The translations under genes were made by a program, and so were the position numbers. Shown in pieces: positions 1 to 6,606 of a DNA stretch of 18,766 nucleotides (its first letter is position 1; every line of letters begins with the position of its first letter). The DNA is taken from the NCBI GenBank assembly GCA_900539095.1, contig UQAR01000044.1, positions 1 through 18,766 on the forward strand, written 5' to 3'. The notes beneath the pieces were generated by a model that was given only the letters and a program-made list of their open reading frames with translations, did not search any database and was not told where the DNA came from. Source of the DNA: an uncultured Ruminococcus sp. (GTDB taxonomy: Bacteria > Bacillota > Clostridia > Oscillospirales > Ruminococcaceae).

Positions 1-21
1 TCAGATGTGTATAAGAGACAG
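1..21 (+). other. Untrimmed Nextera adapter (Tn5 mosaic end), left
   Basis: Bases 3-21 read AGATGTGTATAAGAGACAG, the 19-bp Tn5 mosaic end used in Nextera library adapters, and the two bases before it continue the adapter. This is library sequence, not genome. It abuts the truncated kinase gene directly, so the native sequence begins at about base 22. The same mosaic end is inverted at the other end of the contig. Confidence 0.97.
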
Positions 22-200
22 GTACTGTGGTGAACTCCGTTGGTGCAGGGGATTCAATGGTCGCAGGATTTATCGCAGGCTGCGAAAAAGGCAACTATGA
101 CTATGCCCTTAAACTTGGAACAGCCGCAGGCGGTGCAACCGCATTTTCTATGGGACTTGCCGAGAAAAAACTTATCGACGAACTTTTCTCTCAGCTGTGA
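22..200 (+). CDS. fruK: PfkB-family sugar kinase, C-terminal end (probably 1-phosphofructokinase)
   Basis: This is the 3' end of a gene cut by the contig edge; about 59 residues remain, read in the frame that ends at TGA 198-200. The fragment opens with VVNSVGAGDSMVAGF, the PfkB signature 2 whose GAGD segment forms the anion hole and carries the catalytic Asp. It then has a typical C-terminal helical region rich in Gly and Ala. The NSVGAGDSMVAGF form is characteristic of 1-phosphofructokinases (FruK), which convert fructose 1-phosphate to fructose 1,6-bisphosphate after PTS uptake. Tagatose-6-phosphate kinase (LacC) shares much of the motif and cannot be excluded without the N-terminal half. 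No PTS gene follows on this side; a new promoter starts 15 bases after the stop. Confidence 0.85.
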
Positions 201-215
201 TAATCTTTCGGGTAC

Positions 216-244
216 TTGCAACGCGGATAAAAGTGTGCTATGAT
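216..244 (+). promoter_or_regulatory. Promoter of the azlC remnant
   Basis: The -35 is TTGCAA (216-221), the spacer is 17 bp, and the -10 is TATGAT (239-244) preceded by TGC, an extended -10. The predicted start of transcription is near 251, giving a leader of about 50 nt that holds a short GGCGT/ACGCC hairpin. The promoter looks intact although the gene it drives is broken. Confidence 0.6.
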
Positions 245-299
245 CTAGTTCGACGGCGTTTTTCGACATAGCTTACGCCCGAAAGGCATATGAACTCTA

Positions 300-480
300 T
301 TGGAAAGATCTAACGACAAAAAAATACTGTTAGCTTTCAAATATGCGTTTACATATACCATACCGATATTTGCAGGGTTCTGGTTTCTTGGCATTGCCTA
401 CGGAATTTATGCAAATGCTTTTGTCTATTGCAAGTGGAACGGTGTGCTATATGCTCCTTGTGCAGCTTGTATTCAAATAA
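300..480 (+). pseudogene. azlC/azlD deletion remnant (branched-chain amino acid exporter)
   Basis: Two family fragments are joined here. From a TTG start at 300, about 38 codons match the AzlC N-terminus, including FKYAFTYTIPIFAGFWFLG and IAYGIYA. Immediately after, a different frame encodes LLSIASGTVCYMLLVQLVF and stops at TAA 478-480, which is the typical C-terminal end of AzlD. Intact AzlC is about 230 residues and AzlD about 100-110, so roughly 0.85 kb appears to be missing. The junction lies near 410-420. Because the two parts are out of frame, the AzlC reading continues with unrelated residues to 524. AzlC and AzlD normally form a branched-chain amino acid (and analogue) export permease in the membrane; this locus cannot make one. 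A misassembly that skipped the middle of the pair is the main alternative. Confidence 0.75.
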
Positions 481-486
481 AAAATA

Positions 487-515
487 AACGGTCAGCTTTT
501 TGCCGACCGTTTTTC
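487..515. terminator. Bidirectional terminator between azl remnant and phosphoesterase gene
   Basis: A 7-bp stem AACGGTC (487-493)/GACCGTT (505-511) is followed by a T-run on the plus strand and preceded by an A-rich stretch that acts as the T-run on the minus strand. It sits between two convergent genes and probably serves both. Confidence 0.75.
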
Positions 516-527
516 TTTTGCTAAGTT

Positions 528-1649
528 TTAGTTTTCAGATACATCGATAACAACGTATTCAGATTTGCAGCCTGTCTTGAATTTTATCGCCCAGTCTGAA
601 ATGCCTGATGTCACGATGAAGTTGGTGTCCTCACGCTTTTCGTATCCATATGTGCGGTCATTGCCGCCGATGAGAGTGCCAAGGAAGTTTATTGGTATGA
701 GCTGACCGCCGTGTGTGTGACCTGACAAAACAAGGTCTACCTTTGACGCCGCCTGAGCGTCATAATCACAAGGCTGGTGATCCATTACAACTGTGAACTT
801 CGAGCTGTCAAGATCCTTTGTGAGCTCTTCCATAGATGCTCTGTGACCGCCCTTTTCCATTTCCTCAGACCTGTCCTGTCTGCCTATTATGTAGAAACGA
901 TCGTCGATAAGCACGGTGTCGTCCTGTAATACGTTGACATTGTTCTTTTCAAGCTCCGCAATAAGATCGTCACCGCTGTAGCCACGATACGAAGGGTCAT
1001 AGTATCCCTTGTCATGGTTGCCAAATGAGAAATAAACGCCGTATTTTGTTTTCAGCTTTCTAAGTGCCTCGCAGCACTTTACCATGTCCTCTTTTGAAGT
1101 GTCATCATCAACAAAGTCGCCTGTTATAAGCACAACATCAGGGTCAAGCTTTTGTATCTCCTCCATGTGCTCTGCAAAACCCTCCCAGTGGAACGTCGTG
1201 CCAACGTGAGAGTCTGCAAACTGAACTATCCTTATATCCCCCGACTTCTTGTCTGTCTTGAGAGTGTAGTCAGTTTCCCATACATTGCTGCAAAGATACC
1301 AGCCCACCGCAAGATACACCACCGTCAGCGGCACGGCGATAAAGCCTGCAAGGCATTTGCTTGCCTGTTTCTTTGATATCTTCTTTCCAATGAATACAAA
1401 CAAGTCGCACAAAAGCCAGAATATAACAAGATGCAGTAGACAGATTATCACATTTATCCCGTCCCATATAAGCCATATTATGCCGCCTGTGAGTACTATA
1501 AGACCTGAACTTATGGCGTATTTAAGTACCTTTTTATCCTTTGAAAGCTTTTTTATAAAGCCAAAAGCTGATATTCTTCTTGTGAGATAAATAAAGCCAG
1601 CCACAGAGCAGACCGCCACAAGAATAGCTATCATTAACCATAAAAACAT
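528..1649 (-). CDS. Membrane-anchored metallophosphoesterase (YkuE/YaeI-like)
   Basis: The protein has 373 residues. The start is set at the ATG at 1649, which has AGGAGG five to six bases upstream; an in-frame ATG 11 codons earlier lacks such a site. About four hydrophobic helices (roughly residues 2-23, 42-63, 66-88, 99-121) precede a C-terminal calcineurin-like phosphoesterase domain facing outward. The metal-binding motifs are all present: DSH (D146, H148), GDF (D178), GNHD (N211, H212), H291 in DHQP, and GHTHGG (H311, H313). Members of this family cleave phosphoesters using two metal ions; YkuE-like proteins act at the cell surface and UDP-sugar or lipid phosphate substrates are known for relatives. 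The true substrate cannot be read from sequence. It is transcribed alone, divergently from the thioesterase gene. Confidence 0.9.
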   Translation of the reverse strand: MFLWLMIAILVAVCSVAGFIYLTRRISAFGFIKKLSKDKKVLKYAISSGLIVLTGGIIWLIWDGINVIICLLHLVIFWLLCDLFVFIGKKISKKQASKCLAGFIAVPLTVVYLAVGWYLCSNVWETDYTLKTDKKSGDIRIVQFADSHVGTTFHWEGFAEHMEEIQKLDPDVVLITGDFVDDDTSKEDMVKCCEALRKLKTKYGVYFSFGNHDKGYYDPSYRGYSGDDLIAELEKNNVNVLQDDTVLIDDRFYIIGRQDRSEEMEKGGHRASMEELTKDLDSSKFTVVMDHQPCDYDAQAASKVDLVLSGHTHGGQLIPINFLGTLIGGNDRTYGYEKREDTNFIVTSGISDWAIKFKTGCKSEYVVIDVSEN

Positions 1650-1680
1650 ATTTTGCCTCCTGTAAAATTGCTGTAATATC

Positions 1681-1710
1681 ATTATAAGTCCCCAAGTGGA
1701 CTAATTTCAA
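1681..1710 (-). promoter_or_regulatory. Promoter of the phosphoesterase gene, with inverted repeat in the spacer
   Basis: Read on the minus strand, the -35 is TTGAAA (1705-1710) and the -10 is TATAAT (1681-1686) with an 18-bp spacer. The spacer carries AGTCC-ACTTGG-GGACT (1687-1702), an inverted repeat placed where a repressor would block polymerase. Confidence 0.7.
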
Positions 1711-1763
1711 CAAGCTTTTTTTAACATTTCTTTACCTCTGTTAACATTTGTACCTATGTGCTG

Positions 1764-1792
1764 TTGAAAAAAGCGTGCATAAGTTGTATAAT
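1764..1792 (+). promoter_or_regulatory. Promoter of the acyl-ACP thioesterase gene
   Basis: TTGAAA (1764-1769), 17-bp spacer, TATAAT (1787-1792): close to the vegetative sigma factor consensus. The leader is only about 20 nt. Two copies of TTAACATTT (1721-1729 and 1741-1749), exactly 20 bp apart, lie upstream between this promoter and the divergent one. Confidence 0.8.
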
Positions 1793-1818
1793 TATCATAT
1801 AGAATGGAGGAAAGCATT

Positions 1819-2529
1819 ATGTACGAAATGAAACGCACAGTTAATTGCAGCCAGATATGTTCGCAAGGAATAATACGAAACAGCTGCCTTGTTGACCTTT
1901 TGCAGGACTGCTCCGTGATACACCTTGACACTCACCCTGTTATGTCGCCCTTTTTTGAGAAAGAGAACTGCGTCATGTTTCTTGTGTCAAGACAGCTTGA
2001 TATAGTCCGCAGACCTGAGCAAAACGAAAAGCTCACCGTTAAAACATGGACATATGAGCTTAAAAGAATGTATGGATACAGAAACACCGTGATATATGAC
2101 GAAAAGGGAGATATCTGCGTTAAGTCCATTGCCTCAGGTGCTTTTATGGACAAGACCTCACAGCGACCTATAAAAGTTCCTCAGGAGCTTGTTGACAGAG
2201 TAAAGCTTTATCCAAAGCTTGATATGGAGTATCTCCCACGAAAAATAGCCTTGCCTGATTCAGAACCGCAGGTGTATGAAAATATCCCAGTGCTCAAATG
2301 CTATATAGATATGAACGAGCACGTCAATAATGCGAGATATCTTGATATAACAGACGAGTTTGCTGAAAACGAGTCCGCAGTAAAGCGTATCCGTGTGGAA
2401 TATAAAATGCCGCTGAAACGTGGAAAGGCTGTCAAGGCTCTTGTTTACACCCATGAGGGCAGGAAATTTGTGGAGCTTTGCGATGAAAATAATAAGCCTT
2501 ACTGTATCACAGAGTATGATTATAGGTGA
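1819..2529 (+). CDS. Acyl-ACP thioesterase (FatA/FatB-type, double hotdog)
   Basis: The protein has 236 residues, the usual length for bacterial acyl-ACP thioesterases (PF01643 family). ATG 1819 is preferred to the in-frame ATG at 1804 because GGAGG overlaps the latter and sits seven bases before the former. The family fold is two hotdog domains: an N-terminal one (about residues 1-125), where the acyl chain binds, and a C-terminal one with the catalytic motif DMNEHVNNARYLD. In plant FatB the matching Asp-x-Asn-x-His are catalytic; here they are D164, N166 and H168. The enzyme hydrolyses acyl-ACP to free fatty acid and ACP in the cytoplasm and so limits or retunes fatty acid chain output. It is a single gene with its own promoter; no clear terminator was seen before the cysK promoter. 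Confidence 0.9.
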   Translation: MYEMKRTVNCSQICSQGIIRNSCLVDLLQDCSVIHLDTHPVMSPFFEKENCVMFLVSRQLDIVRRPEQNEKLTVKTWTYELKRMYGYRNTVIYDEKGDICVKSIASGAFMDKTSQRPIKVPQELVDRVKLYPKLDMEYLPRKIALPDSEPQVYENIPVLKCYIDMNEHVNNARYLDITDEFAENESAVKRIRVEYKMPLKRGKAVKALVYTHEGRKFVELCDENNKPYCITEYDYR

Positions 2530-2589
2530 TAGTGCACAAATGCAGCTTTATGATAAACTATATTTGTTGTATAAAACGTAGAAAGCATA

Positions 2590-2627
2590 TTAATCCTATT
2601 GACATAGTAGGAATAAAGTGATATAGT
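2590..2627 (+). promoter_or_regulatory. cysK promoter with overlapping palindrome (Rrf2/CymR-like operator)
   Basis: TTGACA (2599-2604), 17-bp spacer, TATAGT (2622-2627). The -35 box lies in the centre of an imperfect palindrome, TTAATCCTA (2590-2598) and TAGGAATAA (2608-2616), 8 of 9 positions matching. Rrf2-family regulators such as CymR control cysteine synthesis genes in Firmicutes from sites of this kind; the assignment is inferred from shape and gene context. The transcript would begin near 2634 and carry a GCGGT/ACCGC hairpin (2647-2663) close to its 5' end. Confidence 0.65.
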
Positions 2628-2696
2628 ATAACCATAGCAAACGTAAGCGGTACAGAAAACCGCATAAAATAATTTTCATATCGGAGGTAGATTAAA

Positions 2697-3629
2697 ATGT
2701 CAAAGATCTATAAGGGCGTTTCGGAGCTTATCGGAAAAACTCCAATAATCGAGGCAGTTAATTTTGAAAAGGTAGTAGAGGCTGACGCAACTATCCTTGC
2801 AAAGCTTGAATATTTCAATCCGGCAGGAAGTGTTAAGGACAGAGTTGCACTTGCAATGATCGAGGAGGCTGAAAAGAAGGGTGTTCTCAAAAAGGGTGCA
2901 ACTATCATCGAGCCTACATCAGGCAACACCGGTATCGGTCTTGCAGCAGTCGGCGTATCAAAGGGCTATAAGGTAGTTCTTACAATGCCTGAAACAATGA
3001 GTATCGAGAGAAGAAATCTTCTTAAAGCATACGGTGCACAGATCGTCCTCACAGAGGGTGCAAAGGGCATGACAGGTGCTATCAAGAAGGCTGACGAACT
3101 CAAGGGCGAGATAGAGAACTCTGTTATCCTTGGTCAGTTCGTAAACCCAGCAAACCCAGCTGCTCACTTTGCAACAACAGGTCCTGAGATCTGGGAAGAT
3201 ACAGACGGAAAGGTAGACATCTTTATTGCAGGCGTCGGTACAGGCGGAACAGTAACAGGCGTTGGTCAGTATCTCAAATCAAAGAACCCTGACGTTAAGA
3301 TAGTAGCAGTTGAGCCTGCAACTTCACCGGTCCTTTCACAGGGCAAGTCAGGTCCGCATAAGATACAGGGTATCGGAGCAGGCTTTGTTCCTGACGTTCT
3401 TGACACAAAGGTATATGACGAGATCCTCCCTATCGAGAATGAGGACGCTTTCAAGACAGGCAATAAGTTTGCTAAAACAGAGGGTATTCTTGTTGGTATC
3501 TCCTCAGGTGCAGCACTTAAAGCCGCTGAGATACTTTCAAAGAGACCTGAGAACAAGGGCAAGACTATCGTAGCTCTTCTCCCTGACACAGGTGAGAGAT
3601 ATCTTTCAACAGCACTTTTCGAGAGCTAA
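2697..3629 (+). CDS. cysK: Cysteine synthase (O-acetylserine sulfhydrylase)
   Basis: The 310-residue protein has normal family length. It makes L-cysteine from O-acetylserine and sulfide using pyridoxal phosphate in the cytoplasm. Visible motifs, in order: NPAGSVKDR with the PLP Schiff-base lysine K47; PTSGNTG (74-79), the substrate-binding loop; GVGTGGT (179-185), which holds the PLP phosphate; KIQGIGAGFVP (222-232), typical of CysK; and GISSGA (268-272), where a serine binds the PLP ring nitrogen. The start has GGAGG nine bases upstream. The gene stands alone between its own promoter and a strong terminator, with no cysE beside it. The motif set favours O-acetylserine sulfhydrylase over cystathionine beta-synthase. 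Confidence 0.95.
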   Translation: MSKIYKGVSELIGKTPIIEAVNFEKVVEADATILAKLEYFNPAGSVKDRVALAMIEEAEKKGVLKKGATIIEPTSGNTGIGLAAVGVSKGYKVVLTMPETMSIERRNLLKAYGAQIVLTEGAKGMTGAIKKADELKGEIENSVILGQFVNPANPAAHFATTGPEIWEDTDGKVDIFIAGVGTGGTVTGVGQYLKSKNPDVKIVAVEPATSPVLSQGKSGPHKIQGIGAGFVPDVLDTKVYDEILPIENEDAFKTGNKFAKTEGILVGISSGAALKAAEILSKRPENKGKTIVALLPDTGERYLSTALFES

Positions 3630-3646
3630 TTTCTCAAACATAAAAA

Positions 3647-3719
3647 ATCGGAAACGGGCAGACAGTCAGGTGTGCTGACGTGTGACCCAATGAACAAGCT
3701 TTCTTCGATCAAATCCGAT
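3647..3719. other. Potentially structured 3' region of cysK
   Basis: Between the cysK stop and its terminator, ATCGGA (3647-3652) pairs with TCCGAT (3714-3719). Inside this lie GGG/CCC (3656-3658, 3686-3688) and a GTCAG/CTGAC hairpin (3665-3669, 3675-3679). The nesting is regular but the helices are short. No known RNA family was recognised. Confidence 0.3.
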
Positions 3720-3721
3720 AT

Positions 3722-3769
3722 AAAAGCCGCAGGGCATACAGTGTAAAAGCTGTGTGCCCTGCGGCTTTT
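3722..3769. terminator. Strong bidirectional terminator between cysK and the transglutaminase-like gene
   Basis: A near-perfect 20-bp stem with an 8-nt loop: AAAAGCCGCAGGGCATACAG (3722-3741) against 3750-3769, with one mismatch. The T-run on one side and A-run on the other make it suitable for both convergent genes. Confidence 0.92.
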
Positions 3770-3783
3770 ATGCAGAAAAAATT

Positions 3784-4974
3784 TTATCCCTTTGCATTTA
3801 TCGTGTTTGTGGCGTCAGGGGTGAGCTGCGTGTCAAGAACATCTGAGAAAGCCTTTTGCAGTTTCTCATAATCAATGTTCAGTGCGTTGTCTGTAAGGTC
3901 GTCAGAATCTGACGGGTTGTCATAATATGATGTCACTGAAACGCTGAAACAAGCAAGCTTTCCGTCAGAGGTTACAATAACAGGCGACGGCGTGAAATAA
4001 TATTTGTCTGAATAAAGCCCTGAGATTATGCCTGTTATCTGCTCTGCAACTGCGTCGCTGTCAACTCCCTCAGGTATTGCCACAGACATATATGCAGTTT
4101 CCTTTTTGTCAGTGATGACCGTTTTCAGTCGGTCAGGAATGTCATAAACGCTGTCAAGCTTTTGTGCGTTTTGACAGATGTAGCAGTCGTCAGTGGAAGT
4201 GCAGGCAGGGTAGTCGTCAGTGTCCCAGGGATAAGAGCCATCGTTTTTCACTGCGTCAGGAACGTTGAAATAAGCATAGCCTGGTGAATTTTCGCCGCCG
4301 TCAAACGTCACGTCAACGTGATACCACTTGCCGTCTATCTTCACAACATTCCATGCGTGCTCACCGTTTCTGGTGGAGTGTATAATTTTGCTGTCGATAC
4401 CAAGCACATCGAAAAACAGTTTCATAGTCGTGGCGTTTCCAACGCAGATCGTTGAGTGGTCATGGAAAAAGCCATAAGGGTTATATGACTCATCGTCATC
4501 AGTGTCAGTTATTGCCGCCAAAGAATCATCATTGAAGTGCGTCTGTGAGAAAACATAATCATAAACAGCTTTCTCCATGTCATAGTCGCTCATGCCGTCT
4601 TTGATTATCTTGTCCACAGCCTTTTTCAGCTCTTTGAGTATGTATTTGTCCTTGTCGTCAGTAAGCTTTGAATCGTCGCCTGAATTGTATGCCTCCACCA
4701 CTGCCGTGTCGTCATATACAGGGTGGATATCTCCTGTGATATTGTTTGTGCCGTCAGGGTCATAATCGTTGATATCCTCGCCCAGCAGGTCAGAAAGCGT
4801 GTTTTCAAGCTTTTCCACCTTGTCGCTAAGCTCTTTGATAGTTTTGCTGTCACTGCTCTCTGTCTTTGTTGAGCTTTCTGTGGCAGCACCGCTGCTTTTT
4901 GCACAGCCTGCCATGCTTGCTGTAACGCAGGTCAGGCAGACCGCAAGTGTGAGTAATTTTTTTGCTGTTGTCAT
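3784..4974 (-). CDS. Secreted lipoprotein with transglutaminase-like domain
   Basis: The protein has 396 residues from ATG 4974, chosen because AAAGGAG lies eight bases upstream; a GTG at 4998 would overlap the previous gene. A lipoprotein signal peptide ends in MAGC (Cys24), so the protein should be tethered outside the membrane. A Ser/Thr/Glu-rich stretch and a short coiled-coil segment (about residues 45-64, KELSDKVEKLENTLSDLL) follow. The transglutaminase-like core shows ICVGNATTM (C177), GEHAWN (H206) and WYHVDVTFD (D221), a complete Cys-His-Asp triad. Such domains act as proteases or cross-linkers; the substrate is unknown. The region after about residue 300 matches nothing I recognise. 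It is the second gene of an operon with the upstream DUF4358-like gene (20-bp gap). Confidence 0.85.
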   Translation of the reverse strand: MTTAKKLLTLAVCLTCVTASMAGCAKSSGAATESSTKTESSDSKTIKELSDKVEKLENTLSDLLGEDINDYDPDGTNNITGDIHPVYDDTAVVEAYNSGDDSKLTDDKDKYILKELKKAVDKIIKDGMSDYDMEKAVYDYVFSQTHFNDDSLAAITDTDDDESYNPYGFFHDHSTICVGNATTMKLFFDVLGIDSKIIHSTRNGEHAWNVVKIDGKWYHVDVTFDGGENSPGYAYFNVPDAVKNDGSYPWDTDDYPACTSTDDCYICQNAQKLDSVYDIPDRLKTVITDKKETAYMSVAIPEGVDSDAVAEQITGIISGLYSDKYYFTPSPVIVTSDGKLACFSVSVTSYYDNPSDSDDLTDNALNIDYEKLQKAFSDVLDTQLTPDATNTINAKG

Positions 4975-4994
4975 TTTGTCTGCTCCTTTTTTTG

Positions 4995-5516
4995 TCACTT
5001 GGTCATTTCAACTATTTTGTCGGATATTTCGTCCGCTCTGTCTGATATCACGAGCACCCAGTAGTCCCCAGCCTGAAAAATTTTCGCAGCCTCTATTTTC
5101 TTTGTTTCTTCAGGCTTGTAGTTTTCATACTGGTTCAGTCTGTAGCTCAATCTGTCTGAAAGCTGACTTTTCGCACTGCTGCCGTCAGCCATTTTCAGTA
5201 TCGAAACTTCATCGGCAAAACTGCCGTCAGCAGCATAGATTATTCCTCCGTCGCTGAGCTTGTCAACCTCTATGCCGTAAAGCTTTTCTGCGTTCTTTGT
5301 GAAACTTTCGTCACCATAAAAAGCCGAGGCGTCCATGTTGTCGTCCTCAATGGCTGACAGTATATCTTTTGCAGTCTTGTCATTGTCCGCCTTTGAAGTA
5401 ACGGAGCTGTCGGCAGATTCAGACGAAACGCTGCTTTCTGAACCGCATGAGGTCATTGACAGCGTGGTAAGCACCGTCAGTGCGGAAGTTATCACGCAAA
5501 GTATTCTAAGAAACAT
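4995..5516 (-). CDS. DUF4358-like lipoprotein
   Basis: The 173-residue protein begins with a lipoprotein signal peptide ending in LSMTSC (Cys24), then an acidic Ser-rich linker. The rest resembles DUF4358 proteins of Clostridia: a block containing DGGIIYAADGSFADEVSILK, then an Arg/Tyr-rich helix with RLSYRLNQYENYKPEE, and a final strand with GDYWVLVISDRADEI. The function of that family is unknown. It should sit on the outer face of the membrane. The gene is first in an operon with the transglutaminase-like lipoprotein and has its own strong promoter. Family assignment is by recalled pattern, not a search. Confidence 0.75.
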   Translation of the reverse strand: MFLRILCVITSALTVLTTLSMTSCGSESSVSSESADSSVTSKADNDKTAKDILSAIEDDNMDASAFYGDESFTKNAEKLYGIEVDKLSDGGIIYAADGSFADEVSILKMADGSSAKSQLSDRLSYRLNQYENYKPEETKKIEAAKIFQAGDYWVLVISDRADEISDKIVEMTK

Positions 5517-5556
5517 ATTTTTCCCCTTTCTTTGTCAGTTTCTTCTGACGGTTTAA

Positions 5557-5585
5557 ATTATAGCACTTTCTCAAGGCTTTTTCAA
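5557..5585 (-). promoter_or_regulatory. Promoter of the two-lipoprotein operon
   Basis: On the minus strand: TTGAAA (5580-5585), 17-bp spacer, TATAAT (5557-5562). The transcript would begin close to a small GTCAG/CTGAC hairpin (5534-5549) just upstream of the ribosome site. Confidence 0.8.
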
Positions 5586-5651
5586 CTGTATTAAGAAATT
5601 TATAAGAAAAAAATATAAGAACAGCGAACCACGGTACTTGTGTGTTTTAGA

Positions 5652-5683
5652 CAAAAAAATCCGCCCCATTTAAGAGGCGGATA
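5652..5683 (-). terminator. Terminator of the pyr gene cluster
   Basis: On the minus strand the stem ATCCGCC/GGCGGAT (5676-5682 with 5659-5665) is followed by seven T. It lies 12 bases after the pyrD stop and closes the pyrimidine operon. Confidence 0.9.
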
Positions 5684-5694
5684 GTGTTATTCTA

Positions 5695-6606
5695 TTACCA
5701 AGGCTTAACAGTGCCGACTATCTCAGAGATGTTGTCAATGCCGTTGTCCTCGCAGAATTTCTGCATACCCTCGGCTATCTTCACAGGTGCATAAGGGTCA
5801 GCGAATATCGCCGCACCAACCTGAACAGCTCCTGCTCCGGCCATCATCATTTCAACTGCGTCCTCCCATGTAGCGATACCGCCCATGCCCATAACCGGTA
5901 TCTTTACAGCGTTTGCCACCTGCCATACCATTCTTACAGCCACAGGGAACACCGCAGGGCCTGAAAGTCCGCCCACGTTGTTTTTCAGTATCGGACGGCG
6001 TGTCTTTATGTCGATACGCATACCGAGAAGTGTGTTTATCAGCGAAACAGCGTCCGCACCGTTTGCCTCAACAGACTTTGCAATGTCCGCAATGCTTGTG
6101 ACATTCGGTGAAAGCTTTACCATAAGAGGCTTTTCTGTAACGTCCTTAACAGCCTTTGTTACCGCACCTGCAACGTTGCAGTCAGTGCCGAAAGCCGCTC
6201 CGCCCTGTTTTACGTTCGGGCAGGATATGTTAAGCTCTATCATGTCAACAGCCGTGCCGTTGAGCTTTGCGGCAAGCTCTGCACATTCTTCAATGGTAGA
6301 ACCTGCTATGTTTGCGATTATCCTTGTGTCCTTTGTCACAAGATTAGGCAGCTCATAGTTTATGAACTTGTCAACGCCGCCGTTTTGAAGTCCAACAGAA
6401 TTGAGCATACCGCTTGGAGTTTCCGCAACTCTAGGGCCTGGATTGCCCTCACGGCGGTGCAAAGTAGTGCCCTTTACGGATATTCCGCCAAGCTTTGAGA
6501 GTGGATAGAACTGCTCGTATTCTCTGCCGTAGCCGAATGTGCCGCTTGCAGGAATAACAGGGTTTTTGAACTCAACTCCGCAGAAATTCACATTTATCCT
6601 ATTCAT
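5695..6606 (-). CDS. pyrD: Dihydroorotate dehydrogenase B, catalytic subunit
   Basis: The 303-residue cytoplasmic flavoprotein oxidises dihydroorotate to orotate, the fourth step of UMP synthesis. It has the class 1 FMN barrel. Visible are NPVIPASGTFGYG near the N-terminus, NSVGLQNGG (about 69-77), NISCPNVKQGG with the catalytic Cys129 that marks class 1 enzymes (class 2 uses Ser), and the FMN phosphate site GMGGIATWEDA. The ATG at 6606 is chosen because GGAGG lies upstream and the next in-frame start is only a TTG one codon earlier. It overlaps the end of pyrK by 8 bp, which fits the obligate PyrD-PyrK complex of type 1B, where electrons pass from FMN to PyrK. Confidence 0.96.
   Translation of the reverse strand: MNRINVNFCGVEFKNPVIPASGTFGYGREYEQFYPLSKLGGISVKGTTLHRREGNPGPRVAETPSGMLNSVGLQNGGVDKFINYELPNLVTKDTRIIANIAGSTIEECAELAAKLNGTAVDMIELNISCPNVKQGGAAFGTDCNVAGAVTKAVKDVTEKPLMVKLSPNVTSIADIAKSVEANGADAVSLINTLLGMRIDIKTRRPILKNNVGGLSGPAVFPVAVRMVWQVANAVKIPVMGMGGIATWEDAVEMMMAGAGAVQVGAAIFADPYAPVKIAEGMQKFCEDNGIDNISEIVGTVKPW

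Noticed and set aside
2647..2663. Riboswitch or attenuator in the cysK leader
   Set aside because: Only one 5-bp hairpin is present in a ~60-nt leader, with no T-run or competing structure; too small for a riboswitch.
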